A stretch of DNA of 64,000 nt from Paracoccus everestensis (lineage in GTDB: Bacteria; Pseudomonadota; Alphaproteobacteria; Rhodobacterales; Rhodobacteraceae), in the NCBI RefSeq assembly GCF_021491915.1, contig NZ_CP090836.1, forward strand, positions 1,846,501-1,910,500, in the 5' to 3' direction. The notes beneath the pieces were generated by a model. The model saw nothing but the letters and a program-made list of their open reading frames with translations. It did not search any database and was not told the DNA's origin. Within the stretch, counting starts at the first letter, position 1; each line of letters begins with the position of its first letter. The translations under genes and the position numbers were made by a program. This document shows positions 9,238 to 18,399 of the stretch, one piece after another.

Positions 9238-12200
9238 AAGGCTTATCTAGCGCAAACGGGATTCCTAGCAATTTTCTATGTGGCCGATGCACTGGGCGCG
9301 ATAGACCCCGCGCTCGCCAAGAGGATGGTGGATTGGCTGGCAACCGCCCCGGGCTTGTACGCTTCCGACCTGACAGACGTAGTGGCTCGACTGTCGCGGA
9401 GCAGTGCATGCCATGATGCCGCGCTTACCCTCGCTGGCCATGTCGAGCGCAAAATACAGCTCGATACGGACGTGGGGTCGCGAGTCACCGCCTATGGACG
9501 TCTCGCCCGAGCGGTGTGGCGGGTCAGCACCCACGAGGCAGCCGCATATTTCAGGCGAGCGCTCGATCTGGCGGAAGCCATCGGATCGGACGATTTTGAT
9601 CGTACCAATCATCTGCTCGAACTGACGGGTCACTACAAAGGCGCGGAGTTATCACCAGAGGCCTCTCATACCCTCGCTCGAATATTGGAGCTCAATCAGG
9701 GCGAGGATGGACGCTTTCCATGGATCGAATATGCCCAAACCATGGTGCCAATCGCTGGCCGAGGCACGCTAGCAATGCTGGCCCGACTGGATGATCGGGA
9801 TGTTGCGAGGCTCAGTTACTCGCTTGGCCCCACTCTCACGGTCCTCACGCGCCAATCGAAATTGTCAGCGGTGACGGCGGCCGCGCTCTTTGGTCTGGCT
9901 TCACCCGCTGAGGCTTGGACTTGGAACATATCGAATTTCGCATCCGAGGCGCTCCCGAACATTCCGCAAGTCCACCACGAATGGTTCTTCAATCTACTGC
10001 TCGTGGAAATCGATCGCGATGATCAACTTGCGCCGACCCGCGAAACCATCGAAGGACTCCACCGGTTAGCTGAAGGGACTCTTCCTGCCACATCTGCCTC
10101 TCGGTTGCGGATCGAAGGACTGCTTCGTCGGCGTGGACCGCAAGCCGAAGCGCCGACGCCAGCAGTTACCGCGGCGGCGACTGCAGAGGCTCCGGAAACC
10201 TACCCGATCGATCTCACCGATCCGGACGAAATCGATCGGGAGATACTGCACAAGGAAGTGGATCAGGCTGGCCGGCGCTGGCCGGCTCGAACATTGCTCG
10301 AACTCGCTGGGCGGGCCTCTACCCCGGCGGAACGCCTGGGTTTCGTCCAAGCCGTCGTCGAGGCCGGCAACGCCACTCTCGCGGACAAGGTCAGAGCGTT
10401 GGATGATCATATCGTAGAATGGAGCAAGACCTCTGCGGCCATGCGTGATGCGTTGCCCGAACTAGGCCTCCGCCTCGCGGCAAAACATGCCAGAGAATTG
10501 GCAAGCTCCAGCACTGATGCTTGGAGCGCTTGGCGCGGACTAGAGAAGTACTTCTGCGCCGACCGAACTGCTCTGGTCGAGGGTGTAGTAGCGGGACTTC
10601 GTAGCGTTGCCGATGAGCTGGAAGGGAACGCGTGGCTTGGCTTGGCGGCACGTCTAGCCGCCAAGGTCAGCGATCAAGCGATTGCGAAAGGATTAGAGCG
10701 GTTCCTTACCACCAGTGCCGAAAAGCTGCCGGCCGAAGTCGGTGACGGCCCTTGGAGCGACTGCCTTTCGGTGCCGGGAGATGAAGCAGACGTCGTAGCC
10801 GGGCTGGTGTGGGCTCGGCTAGGTCATCCGGTGGCGGCGATGCGCTGGCGAGCGGCCCATGCCGTGAGACGCCTGGCTGAAGTTCAGCGCTTCGATATTC
10901 TGGACGAACTCGTTGCCCGCTTTGCTTCCGGCTCGGGATTGCAGTTCATTGATGCAAAGCTCCCATTCTACCCGATGCATGCGCAGCTGTGGCTGTTGAT
11001 TGCTCTTGCCCGGGTCAGCAAGGACCATCCCGAAAGGCTAGCCGCACATCGACAGTTCTTCGAACGGGTCGCGCTGTCATCCGAATTTCCACATGTAGTG
11101 ATGCGCGCATTTGCGATCGATGCACTGCGGGAAATCGCCCGGCTGCTCGACCCTGCCGAGAACCAAGCACTGCTCGACGTCATTTCGACAAGCAACGTGT
11201 CGCCGTACGATTACAATCCGAAAGAGGGCTACAGCGAGCTCCGCTACGTCGAGAGACCGGGTTCGTCACCGCGCCCCGAAGATGCCTTCCATTTGGACTA
11301 CGACTTCGACAAGTACCAGCTTAAGCGACTGCGCCAAGTATTTGCCCGCCCGGCATGGGAAATAGAGGACAGGATAAGTAGTTGGGTACGCCGCTGGGAC
11401 AAGTCCGTGCGGGGCATGCATGAGTGCCCACGCACCGCGAGCTACGCTGATACGTGGTCGTCTGGGTATGTTCCGGACCGTGATCCCTATGGCGGATATC
11501 TTGGCTGGCACGCGCTAATGCTGGTCGCGGGCGAACTTCTCGCTTCGCTGCCAGTCGCCGGCAACGACTGGCGCGGGGACGCCTGGTCCGCTTTCTTGGA
11601 CGACTACCGGCTATCGCGCGTTGATGGTTTGTGGCTGGCTGACCTCACCGATACATTCCCGCTTGATCTGGCCAGAGAGTCCGACATCAAGATGCCGGAA
11701 AGCGGCGACAAGCGCCACACCACTCGAGACGACAGACAATTACTCGCACCCTTGCTGGGCATTAGCGATGGGAAGCTGACGGCCGTCTGGATGCCCGTTT
11801 CGGGCAGTTGGTCGATCGGTAGAGACACGACCCTAACTATTCGAAGCGTCCTCGCAAATGAAAGCGATGCACGCTCGGTGGTCATGACTTTGCTTTCCGA
11901 CGAACCGTTCTTCCGGTGGCTTCCGGACGACGAAGATGAGATCAGCCGCCATTTCGGGAAGGAAGACCATAGTGTTCAGCCTTGGGTTGCCGTGACACCC
12001 AACACCCAGCGCCAGCTCGATCGTCACGATCCCTATGGTACTAGCTCCGCCCTCGGACGGCCCTTCCCCGTTGGTTTTACCCAGAAGGTGCTGGGCATCG
12101 CACCGAGCGACCCAGTTGTCCGCCAGTGGGCAGGTGCTAACGAGCCACAATTCTACGCAGAGGCTTGGGGCGCTGAAGGAGGCCGGGGCGAACACGCGTG

Positions 12201-12600
12201 GATCGAGACGGGGTCGCGACTCTTTGTGAGGACAGCTTCGTTGAAGGCGCTGCTGGAGGCCGTTGATCGAGAACTCGTCATCTTTGTCAAACTGCAGAAA
12301 TATCATCGCGGGAAATCGAACGGGCGCGCCGGCGATACGAGCCCCTTCACGCATCGCTCGCTCATCGCTGTTTCCAATAGAAGCGGCGAAGTCAGGCTGC
12401 CGCAGCGCTTGTCCCCCAAGACCAAGCGCGCGCTCGACGCACTCGATGCCAATCGCCGCCGGGATTTCTATCCGCGGTTTAGAGCCATTGCAGGCCTCCC
12501 GGACGAGTGGCTAGCTCACAAACAACAGGCTCCACAGTTCGATGCCGAGAGCTTTCGTAAAATTATCGAAGGTCTGGCACCGGATGACACAGGACTGTGA
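9238..12600 (+). pseudogene. STAND NTPase, 3' part (C-terminal sensor region) beyond the IS256 element
   Basis: Open without a stop for 1,120 codons after the right target duplication, in exact frame with the 5' part: joining 7853 to 9238 gives YPYRDG|KAYLAQTGF with no lost base. This half is alpha-helical with degenerate repeats and has many Trp/Arg-rich stretches (for example WSIGRDTTLTIRS, VFARPAWEIEDRIS). This is what is expected of a large ligand-sensing C-terminal domain; no known catalytic motif is seen. The rejoined protein would be about 2,199 residues, similar in scale to Avs3-type proteins. The fragment lacks its own start and ribosome site (the first frame-compatible TTG at 9217 is in the IS), so it is probably not translated. 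Confidence 0.7.
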
Positions 12601-13073
12601 TAGGCTAAGCGCAAGCCAGATCAGGTTCGACCGCAATCGTCATCATCGCGACGAACGGGAGTACTTTGTTCGCCTGCGCGACGGCTACGACCTTCGGCTT
12701 CCTACGCACTTTCAGCCTCATATCATCCAAGCTTGCTCGCGTCCGACTGCCGAGCGAAGCGCAGCACGGCGGCAGCTCCGGGCACCAGCAGTCGCCTAAA
12801 GTAGCCATCGCCCTGCTCGCTAATCCCTGTCTGTCGGTCCTTGCCGCCGCTGGATTGGGCGCGAGGGGTTAGCCCAAGCCAAGCTGGAGAACTAGGGCGC
12901 AAACTGAAAGAGGCTGTCCGCTTCTCCGGGTTCGCCGCACTTGCCATGCCGCACTTTCATCTATCGGCTTTCCCGCCCATAATTCCGGTTCGAAGTACCG
13001 CGCCGTAGCTCAAATCTACGCCCTCCGATAGCTCGTGATCGCCCACCTGCCGCAAAACAGAAGAGCTGCCAGC
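12601..13073. other. Gap with no convincing gene between the STAND gene and the IS3 element
   Basis: About 470 bases. Only short frames are present, none with a motif, a good start region or family resemblance. Nothing else was seen apart from the AGC target site at its right edge (13071-13073). Confidence 0.4.
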
Positions 13074-13123
13074 TGAACCGCCCCGGGTTTACCGGAGAGT
13101 AAAACACTCAAAGGATGAGCCCT

Positions 13124-13456
13124 ATGTCAAAGCCGAGATTCACCCCCGCCTATCCGGCCGAGCTTCGCGAACGCGGTGTTCGGCTTTTCCGAGAGAACCG
13201 TGGCGACTATGCCAGCGACACGGCTGCCTACAGGGCGATCGCGCCGAAGCTTGGCTGTTCGCCCGACAGCCTGCGCGTCTGGTGCCAGCAGGCCGAACGT
13301 GATGCCGGTCAGCGCGGCGGTCTGACGAGCGCGGAGAAGGACCGGATCAGGGAGTTGGAGCGCGAGGTCCGTGAACTGCGCCAGGCCAATGAGATCCTGA
13401 AGAAGGCCAGTGCGTATTTCGCAGCGGCGGAGCTCGACCGCCCCTTCCGCAAATGA
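13124..13456 (+). CDS. IS3-family transposase OrfA
   Basis: A 110-residue DNA-binding subunit. ATG 13124 is 8 bases after AAGGA. An N-terminal helix-turn-helix (YPAELRERGVRLFREN, then LGCSPDSLRVWCQQAE) is followed by a leucine-zipper-like helix (KDRIRELEREVRELRQANEI) used for oligomerisation. The stop overlaps the orfB start as ATGA; IS3 elements often also make an OrfAB fusion by -1 frameshifting here. Confidence 0.93.
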   Translation: MSKPRFTPAYPAELRERGVRLFRENRGDYASDTAAYRAIAPKLGCSPDSLRVWCQQAERDAGQRGGLTSAEKDRIRELEREVRELRQANEILKKASAYFAAAELDRPFRK

Positions 13457-14358
13457 TCGCGTTCATCGACGATCACCGTTGTGTCCATGGTGTCGGGCCG
13501 ATCTGCCGGGTTCTGGGGATCGCACCATCGACGTATCATGCCTTCAAGGCCGTCGAGCGTAATCCCGATCTGGCGTCGGATCGGGCCAGGCGGGATCGCT
13601 TGGACATGGCTGCCATCAAGGAGGCTTTCGATGGCAGCCGAGGCAGATATGGCGCGCGCAAGGTCTGGCACCAATTACGCCGCGAAGGGCACGATATCGC
13701 CCGCTGCACGGTGGAGCGGCTGATGAAGGGGATGGGATTGCAAGGCGTTGTCCGCGGCAAGAAGGTCATCACGACCCACCCCGATGCGGCTCAGCCTTGC
13801 CCGGACGACAAGGTGAACCGGACCTTCGCCGCGGATATGCCAAACCAGCTCTGGGTCAGCGATTTCACCTATGTCTCAAGCTGGCAGGGCATGGTCTATG
13901 TCGCCTTCGTCATCGACGTCTTCGCCCGGAAGATCGTCGGCTGGCGCGTCTCGAGCTCGATGACGACTGGTTTCGTGTTGGATGCTTTGAACCAGGCTAT
14001 CTGCCAGAGGACCCCATCCGAGACTGACAAGCTGATCCATCATAGTGATCGAGGCAGCCAATACCTGTCGATCCGATATACCGAACGGCTGGCTGAGGCA
14101 GGCATCGACACCTCGGTCGGCAGCGTCGGGGACTCCTATGACAATGCCCTCGCGGAAAGCATCATTGGTCTGTTCAAGACCGAGGTCATCAAGTTCCTCG
14201 GACCCTGGAAGTCCGTCGGTCCGGTCGAATGGGAAACCTTGAAATGGGTCGACTGGTATAACAAGACGCGCCTGCACAGCGCCATCGGTTACGTCACGCC
14301 GAACGAAGCAGAGGAGGCCTTCTACGCAAGCTTGAACGCAGCCGAAAAAGCAGCCTAA
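13453..14358 (+). CDS. IS3-family transposase OrfB (DDE integrase core)
   Basis: A 301-residue protein with an HTH_21-like N-terminal segment (SRGRYGARKVWHQLRREGH). The integrase core has the first Asp in QLWVSDFTYVSSW, the second in LIHHSDRGSQYLS and the Glu in DNALAESIIGLFKTEV. The C-terminal NKTRLHSAIGYVTPNEAE is standard. It overlaps orfA by 4 bases. No disruption was seen. Confidence 0.95.
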   Translation: MIAFIDDHRCVHGVGPICRVLGIAPSTYHAFKAVERNPDLASDRARRDRLDMAAIKEAFDGSRGRYGARKVWHQLRREGHDIARCTVERLMKGMGLQGVVRGKKVITTHPDAAQPCPDDKVNRTFAADMPNQLWVSDFTYVSSWQGMVYVAFVIDVFARKIVGWRVSSSMTTGFVLDALNQAICQRTPSETDKLIHHSDRGSQYLSIRYTERLAEAGIDTSVGSVGDSYDNALAESIIGLFKTEVIKFLGPWKSVGPVEWETLKWVDWYNKTRLHSAIGYVTPNEAEEAFYASLNAAEKAA

Positions 14359-14677
14359 TCATTGAACCACAAACTCTCCGGTAAACCCGGGGCGGTTCAA
14401 GCATCACGAGAGCCGAGGTTCGACCGCAGGTCCACTACACAAGTAGCCCCTCAAGTCGGAAGTCCAACGCAGTCCCCAGAAAGCTGATATCTTTCAGCAG
14501 GTTGAAAGCTAAACACTAAACCAACCCAGTCATCAGGTTTGGAGAAATTCAGGCGCTAGAGAGCATGTTCCAGCCTCGGCGCATAGGACCAAGTCAAGAG
14601 CACCGCCCGTACAACCCTTTAAAACAATGGGAAATCCTGCCGCAGTTACAACAAGAGACATGTTTCGAAGTGGGAAA

Positions 14678-14767
14678 TGGCGGACAGTGAGGGATTCGAA
14701 CCCTCGAGACGGTTCCCCGCCTACACACTTTCCAGGCGTGCGCCTTCGACCACTCGGCCAACTGTCC
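14678..14767 (-). tRNA. tRNA-Ser (anticodon GGA)
   Basis: The reverse strand folds as a type-II tRNA of 90 bases. The acceptor stem GGACAGT pairs with ACTGTCC, the discriminator is G, and CCA is encoded. The anticodon loop CTGGAAA carries GGA, the extra arm is long (GGCGGGGAACCGTC region), and the T-loop is GGTTCGAATCC. It reads UCC/UCU codons. Its 3' end faces the accessory island, the usual orientation for island integration at tRNA genes. Confidence 0.95.
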
Positions 14768-14805
14768 GTGCGCGCGGTCTAGCTTGTGTCGGCGACAGGT
14801 GCAAG

Positions 14806-15423
14806 TCAGAGCTTTGCGATACGTTGCTGAAGTTCTGCAAGCTGACGACGGATTTCTGCCATGTCCTCCGATCCCTCGCCCCCGGATGCCGCACGATGCT
14901 TGGAAGCAGGCTTGCGCGCGGGGGTGCTTTCAGCAGGCACGGAGTCGCCGTCCAGATCCTCGGGTTCGGGGCCTGACGTGCCAGACCATCCGCCCAGAAG
15001 CGCCTTGAGAAAGGCCTGCTGCTGCCGATGCATGGCATCAAAGCCGGGCACCCGGGCGATGGGGTTCGGCATGACGGCCATGTTTTCCATCAGCTTTGAC
15101 TGGCTTTCGCGCAGCATCTCGAAGCTGGCGGCCAGGAATTGCGGAACGACGGAATGGGCACTTGTGGCATAGCTGCGGACCAAGTCAGTCAGCACGTCGA
15201 TGGGCAGGACGTTTTCGCCCCGGCCTTCGTGTTCGGCAATGATCTGCAACAGGTACTGACGCGTCAGTTCGTCACCGGACTTCAGGTCGACGATCTTGAC
15301 CTCTCGGCCCTCGCGGATGAACGAAGCGATGTCTTCAAGCGTCACATAATCGCTGGTTTCGGTATTATACAACCGCCGGCTGGCATAGCGTTTGATCAGA
15401 AGCGGCGTGTTCGGTGCGGGCAT
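14806..15423 (-). CDS. phaR: Polyhydroxyalkanoate synthesis repressor PhaR
   Basis: A 205-residue protein with the PHB accumulation regulator DNA-binding domain at the N-terminus (IKRYASRRLYNTETSDYVTL, residues about 10-29), then the PHB_acc domain (VLPIDVLTDLVRSYATSAHS, VPQFLAASFEMLRESQ). The C-terminal tail is variable and charged and ends in a short coiled coil. PhaR represses phaP and itself and is released by binding nascent PHA granules, as shown in Paracoccus denitrificans. It is last in the phaC-phaP-phaR series and has a palindrome just upstream (15437-15454) suited to autoregulation. Confidence 0.96.
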   Translation of the reverse strand: MPAPNTPLLIKRYASRRLYNTETSDYVTLEDIASFIREGREVKIVDLKSGDELTRQYLLQIIAEHEGRGENVLPIDVLTDLVRSYATSAHSVVPQFLAASFEMLRESQSKLMENMAVMPNPIARVPGFDAMHRQQQAFLKALLGGWSGTSGPEPEDLDGDSVPAESTPARKPASKHRAASGGEGSEDMAEIRRQLAELQQRIAKL

Positions 15424-15436
15424 GGCGGACCCCGGT

Positions 15437-15454
15437 CATGCAATTTCCTGCATG
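15437..15454. promoter_or_regulatory. Candidate PhaR operator upstream of phaR
   Basis: A perfect inverted repeat, CATGCA, 6 bases, TGCATG, centred 22 bases before the phaR start. PhaR is known to bind TGC-rich dyads, so this could be its autoregulatory site. More TGC/GCA half-sites lie upstream (about 15459-15500). This is sequence inspection plus family knowledge, with no binding data. Confidence 0.5.
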
Positions 15455-15534
15455 ATGGGTGCTGCATCCGCAAAAGGCAAAGCAATTTTCTGCACTTGCC
15501 AAGGGACTGGTCAGGATCGGATCCCCTGGACATG

Positions 15535-15556
15535 AAAAAAGGGGCGGTGCCGCCCC
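15535..15556 (-). terminator. Rho-independent terminator after phaP
   Basis: Read on the minus strand, GGGGCGGCACCGCCCC is a nearly perfect GC-rich hairpin followed by TTTTTT. It lies 28 bases past the phaP stop and separates phaP from phaR, consistent with very high, separately controlled phasin expression. Confidence 0.8.
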
Positions 15557-15583
15557 TTCCTTCAAGATCGTCTGTCGATGCGA

Positions 15584-16048
15584 TTACTTCGCGGCGACGG
15601 TGGTCGCAGCAGTCGCGGCCTTCTTCACGGCGAGCTGGTTGTCGCGGACAACGGTTTCCGCAACATTGCGGGCCTCGACAGCCACGTCCTTGCCTGCGGT
15701 CAGCATCAGATCGACGGTGTCCATCTGCACTTTTTTCGCAACTTCGGCGTAGGCGGCCATGTGTTCGGCAGCAACTTCGGCCGAAGCGGAAGCAAAGTCG
15801 GTCAGCGACTTGGCGTAATCGGCCGGTTCCTGCTTGACGGCAGCCAGTTCACCCACGCGGGCGATGGCGTCCTTGGCCCACTGGGCCGAAATCTCGGTCG
15901 AACGCTCGGCTGCGGTCAGCGCAACGCGGGCCAGTTTCTCGCCCAGAACGCCTTGCGATTTGAACGCTTCCTGGAACGACGAGGTGTCGATCGGGAAGTT
16001 GGCCATCATGTCCTGGAAGGTCTTTGCAAAATCGGGGGTCTTCGCCAT
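15584..16048 (-). CDS. phaP: Phasin PhaP (PHA granule-associated protein)
   Basis: A 154-residue alanine-rich helical protein. ATG 16048 (MAKTPDFAKTFQDMM) is preceded by AGGAG at 8 bases; the frame is open to a TTG at 16066, but that start would place the ribosome site inside the gene. The phasin_2 pattern is clear: amphipathic helices with ARVALTAAERSTEISAQWAK and FASASAEVAAEHMAAYAEVA. Phasins coat PHA granules and control their size. Expression is normally repressed by PhaR. It sits between phaC and phaR. Confidence 0.93.
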   Translation of the reverse strand: MAKTPDFAKTFQDMMANFPIDTSSFQEAFKSQGVLGEKLARVALTAAERSTEISAQWAKDAIARVGELAAVKQEPADYAKSLTDFASASAEVAAEHMAAYAEVAKKVQMDTVDLMLTAGKDVAVEARNVAETVVRDNQLAVKKAATAATTVAAK

Positions 16049-16167
16049 GTCATTCACTCCTGTCAACGCCGCGGAAGGACGGGTTCGATGAGAGAGGTTT
16101 CCGCAGCCAAAGCCATTCTCGTGATGGGAATATGAATGCTGCGGCGCGGCATTTCAAGTATTTTATG

Positions 16168-16178
16168 CTGCGCCGCAG
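16168..16178. promoter_or_regulatory. Candidate PhaR binding site in the phaC-phaP intergenic region
   Basis: CTGCGCCGCAG matches the form CTGC-N3-GCAG described for PhaR of Rhodobacter/Paracoccus relatives. It lies about 120 bases upstream of the phaP start. A second, imperfect TGC-rich dyad is at about 16136-16153. It probably mediates phaP repression. Confidence 0.6.
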
Positions 16179-16232
16179 AAATTTGTTGCCTTCCAAGCAA
16201 CCCGTTCTTGCAAGTGATTGTTATACCAACCC

Positions 16233-18278
16233 TCAGGCTGCCCTTTCGTGGACATAGGTGCCGGGTGCCGGACCAAGTCCATCGCCGGGTTCGCGCGCCG
16301 GAACCATGCGCCCTGCCCTTTCGGCCAGCCAATCGCTCCACCGGGTCCACCAGGTGCCGGGCGCGAAGCTGGCTGATTCCTTCCAGGCCTGATACCCGCC
16401 GCTGAAATCACTGCTGCCCATGTAATGGCCGTATTTCTTCTTCGTGGGCGGATTGACGATCCCGGCGATATGGCCCGATTCCGACAGGATAAAGGTCTTG
16501 TCGCTGGACCCCATCCCGGCGATGCCGCGCCAGCAATCCTTCCAAGGGGCAATATGATCGGTCTCGCAGGCAATTGCGCAAACCGGAGTCGTCACGTCGG
16601 ACAGATGCAGCTTGTGGCCCATCAGGTCGAAACCGTCCGTGGCAAAGGCATTTCTCTGGCACAAGCCGCGCAGGTACTGCATCGCCATCCTGCCCGGCAG
16701 ATTGGTGCTGTCGCCGTTCCAGAACAGCAGATCAAAGGCGGGCGGCGCTTCGCCCATCATGTAGCTGCGGATGGCCGGTCCCCATACCAGGTCATTGGGG
16801 CGCAGAAAGCTCATGGTGCGCGACATCAGTTGCGCGCGCAGGATGCCATGGCGCTTGACCTCGTCGGCGATGCCATTCACGAAATCGTCTTGCAGGAAGC
16901 TGACGAACTCGCCCTGGTCGGAAAAGTCAGTAAGGCTGGTAAACAGCGTGGCGGATTTGACCCGGTCGTCGCCCCGCTGCTTCAACAGCGCCAAGGCAAG
17001 CGACAGCGTGGTGCCTGCGATGCAATAACCCACGACGTTCAGCCGGGGCTGCGCGGTCAGGTCGCGGACCTTGTCCATCGCCTCCAGATAGGCCGCGACA
17101 TAATCCTCCATCCCGGTATCAGCATAGGTGGAATCGGGGTTCTTCCAGCTGACGACGAACAGCGTATGGCCCTGTTCGGTCAGCCATCTGATCAGGCTGT
17201 TCTGCGGCTTGAGGTCGAGGATATAGAACTTGTTGATCCAAGGCGGAAAGATCAGCAGCGGCGTTTCGAAGACCTGATCGGTCGTCGGCTTGTACTGGAT
17301 CAGTTCGTAGAGCGGCGTGCGATGGACAACGGTCCCTTCCGATGTGCCGATGTTCTGGCCCACGGAAAAAGCCTCGCGGTCCGCCAGCGACACGACAATG
17401 TCGCCATTGTTGCGTTCCACGTCGCGGACCAGGTTTTCCAGCCCCTTGACCAGGCTTTCCCCCTCGGTCTGGACCGCGCGTTCCAAGGCATCGGGATTGG
17501 TGGCCAGAAAGTTCGTGGGCGCCATCATGTCAACGATCTGGTCGGTCATCCAGCTGATGCGGCGCCGGTCGGTTTCGTCTGACACTTGCAGGTTCTGCGT
17601 GGCTTCCTTCAAGGCCTTGGCGTTGATCAGATACTGCCGCTTGACGAAGCTGAAATAAGGATGGCTGCTCCACAGCGGGTTGGCGAACCGCTTGTCGGAC
17701 CCGGTATCCTCGGCTGCAGGATCCGCTTGCCCCAGCGTCAACGCCCGATGCGTCTGGGCATAGTTCTTCAGGGTCTCGCCCCAGTAATTGACCTGGGTTT
17801 CCATCACGCGCCCCGGCTGCTCGGACACCGTCTTGACCCAGGCATTGGCAGCCGTCATCAGCAGATCCGGGCCTGGCGCCTCGATGCCCGGATTTGGCCG
17901 GGATCGGGCTGCCAGCGCAGCCACAAGCCGCTGTCCCAGCGCCTCGATCCTTTCGATGTTCTCGGCCAGCTTGCGGGCAGTCGCGCCCGAGGACCCGCGT
18001 GCCAGGGCTTCGGCCATGGCCTGGGGCGCGCGGCCCGTTGGGGCGGCTGGATCCGATGGCGCGGGGGCGGCCTGATCCAGTTGCAGCCGCGGCGCCGCTA
18101 CCTGCGGGGGGTTATCCGGGGCGGGGGCCGATTCTATGGGCGCGGGCTGTCCGGTGGCCGTCTGTGTGCCTGCATTGCCCGTCTTATCGTCAATCACTGG
18201 CGAAGACTTTTCAGTAATGTGCGATTTGCGCCGCGCCCCGGCAACTTTCTTGCCTCCAGATCCTGCACTTCTTGCCAT
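16233..18278 (-). CDS. phaC: Class I poly(3-hydroxyalkanoate) synthase PhaC
   Basis: A 681-residue synthase polymerising (R)-3-hydroxyacyl-CoA at the granule surface. Residues 1 to about 95 are a low-complexity Ala/Pro-rich extension. The PhaC N-terminal domain and alpha/beta hydrolase core follow. The lipase-like box is GYCIAG with the catalytic Cys at about residue 417, the Asp in CETDHIAPW is at about 572 and the His in SESGHIAGIVN at about 602. It is longer than the roughly 590-residue Ralstonia enzyme because of the N-terminal extension. phaZ starts about 120 bases away in the opposite direction; phaP and phaR follow on the same strand. Confidence 0.97.
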   Translation of the reverse strand: MARSAGSGGKKVAGARRKSHITEKSSPVIDDKTGNAGTQTATGQPAPIESAPAPDNPPQVAAPRLQLDQAAPAPSDPAAPTGRAPQAMAEALARGSSGATARKLAENIERIEALGQRLVAALAARSRPNPGIEAPGPDLLMTAANAWVKTVSEQPGRVMETQVNYWGETLKNYAQTHRALTLGQADPAAEDTGSDKRFANPLWSSHPYFSFVKRQYLINAKALKEATQNLQVSDETDRRRISWMTDQIVDMMAPTNFLATNPDALERAVQTEGESLVKGLENLVRDVERNNGDIVVSLADREAFSVGQNIGTSEGTVVHRTPLYELIQYKPTTDQVFETPLLIFPPWINKFYILDLKPQNSLIRWLTEQGHTLFVVSWKNPDSTYADTGMEDYVAAYLEAMDKVRDLTAQPRLNVVGYCIAGTTLSLALALLKQRGDDRVKSATLFTSLTDFSDQGEFVSFLQDDFVNGIADEVKRHGILRAQLMSRTMSFLRPNDLVWGPAIRSYMMGEAPPAFDLLFWNGDSTNLPGRMAMQYLRGLCQRNAFATDGFDLMGHKLHLSDVTTPVCAIACETDHIAPWKDCWRGIAGMGSSDKTFILSESGHIAGIVNPPTKKKYGHYMGSSDFSGGYQAWKESASFAPGTWWTRWSDWLAERAGRMVPAREPGDGLGPAPGTYVHERAA

Positions 18279-18399
18279 GATCCCGGTTCCCCCCTATGAC
18301 CAGAATCATAATAGGCGCAGGGCGGGCAATGCGCAAACAAGGGTTTTTCGGACCCAATTGCCCCAGCGATGCGTTCCGCCATGACGCAGCAACGAAAGG

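Larger units (their letters stand above)
13074..14399 (+). mobile_element. IS3-family insertion sequence, complete
   Basis: This 1,326-bp element has perfect 27-bp terminal inverted repeats at 13074-13100 and 14373-14399 (ends TGAACCGCCC...). The flanking bases are AGC on both sides (13071-13073 and 14400-14402), a 3-bp duplication as usual for IS3. It carries overlapping orfA and orfB with all DDE residues visible. It appears intact. Confidence 0.95.
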
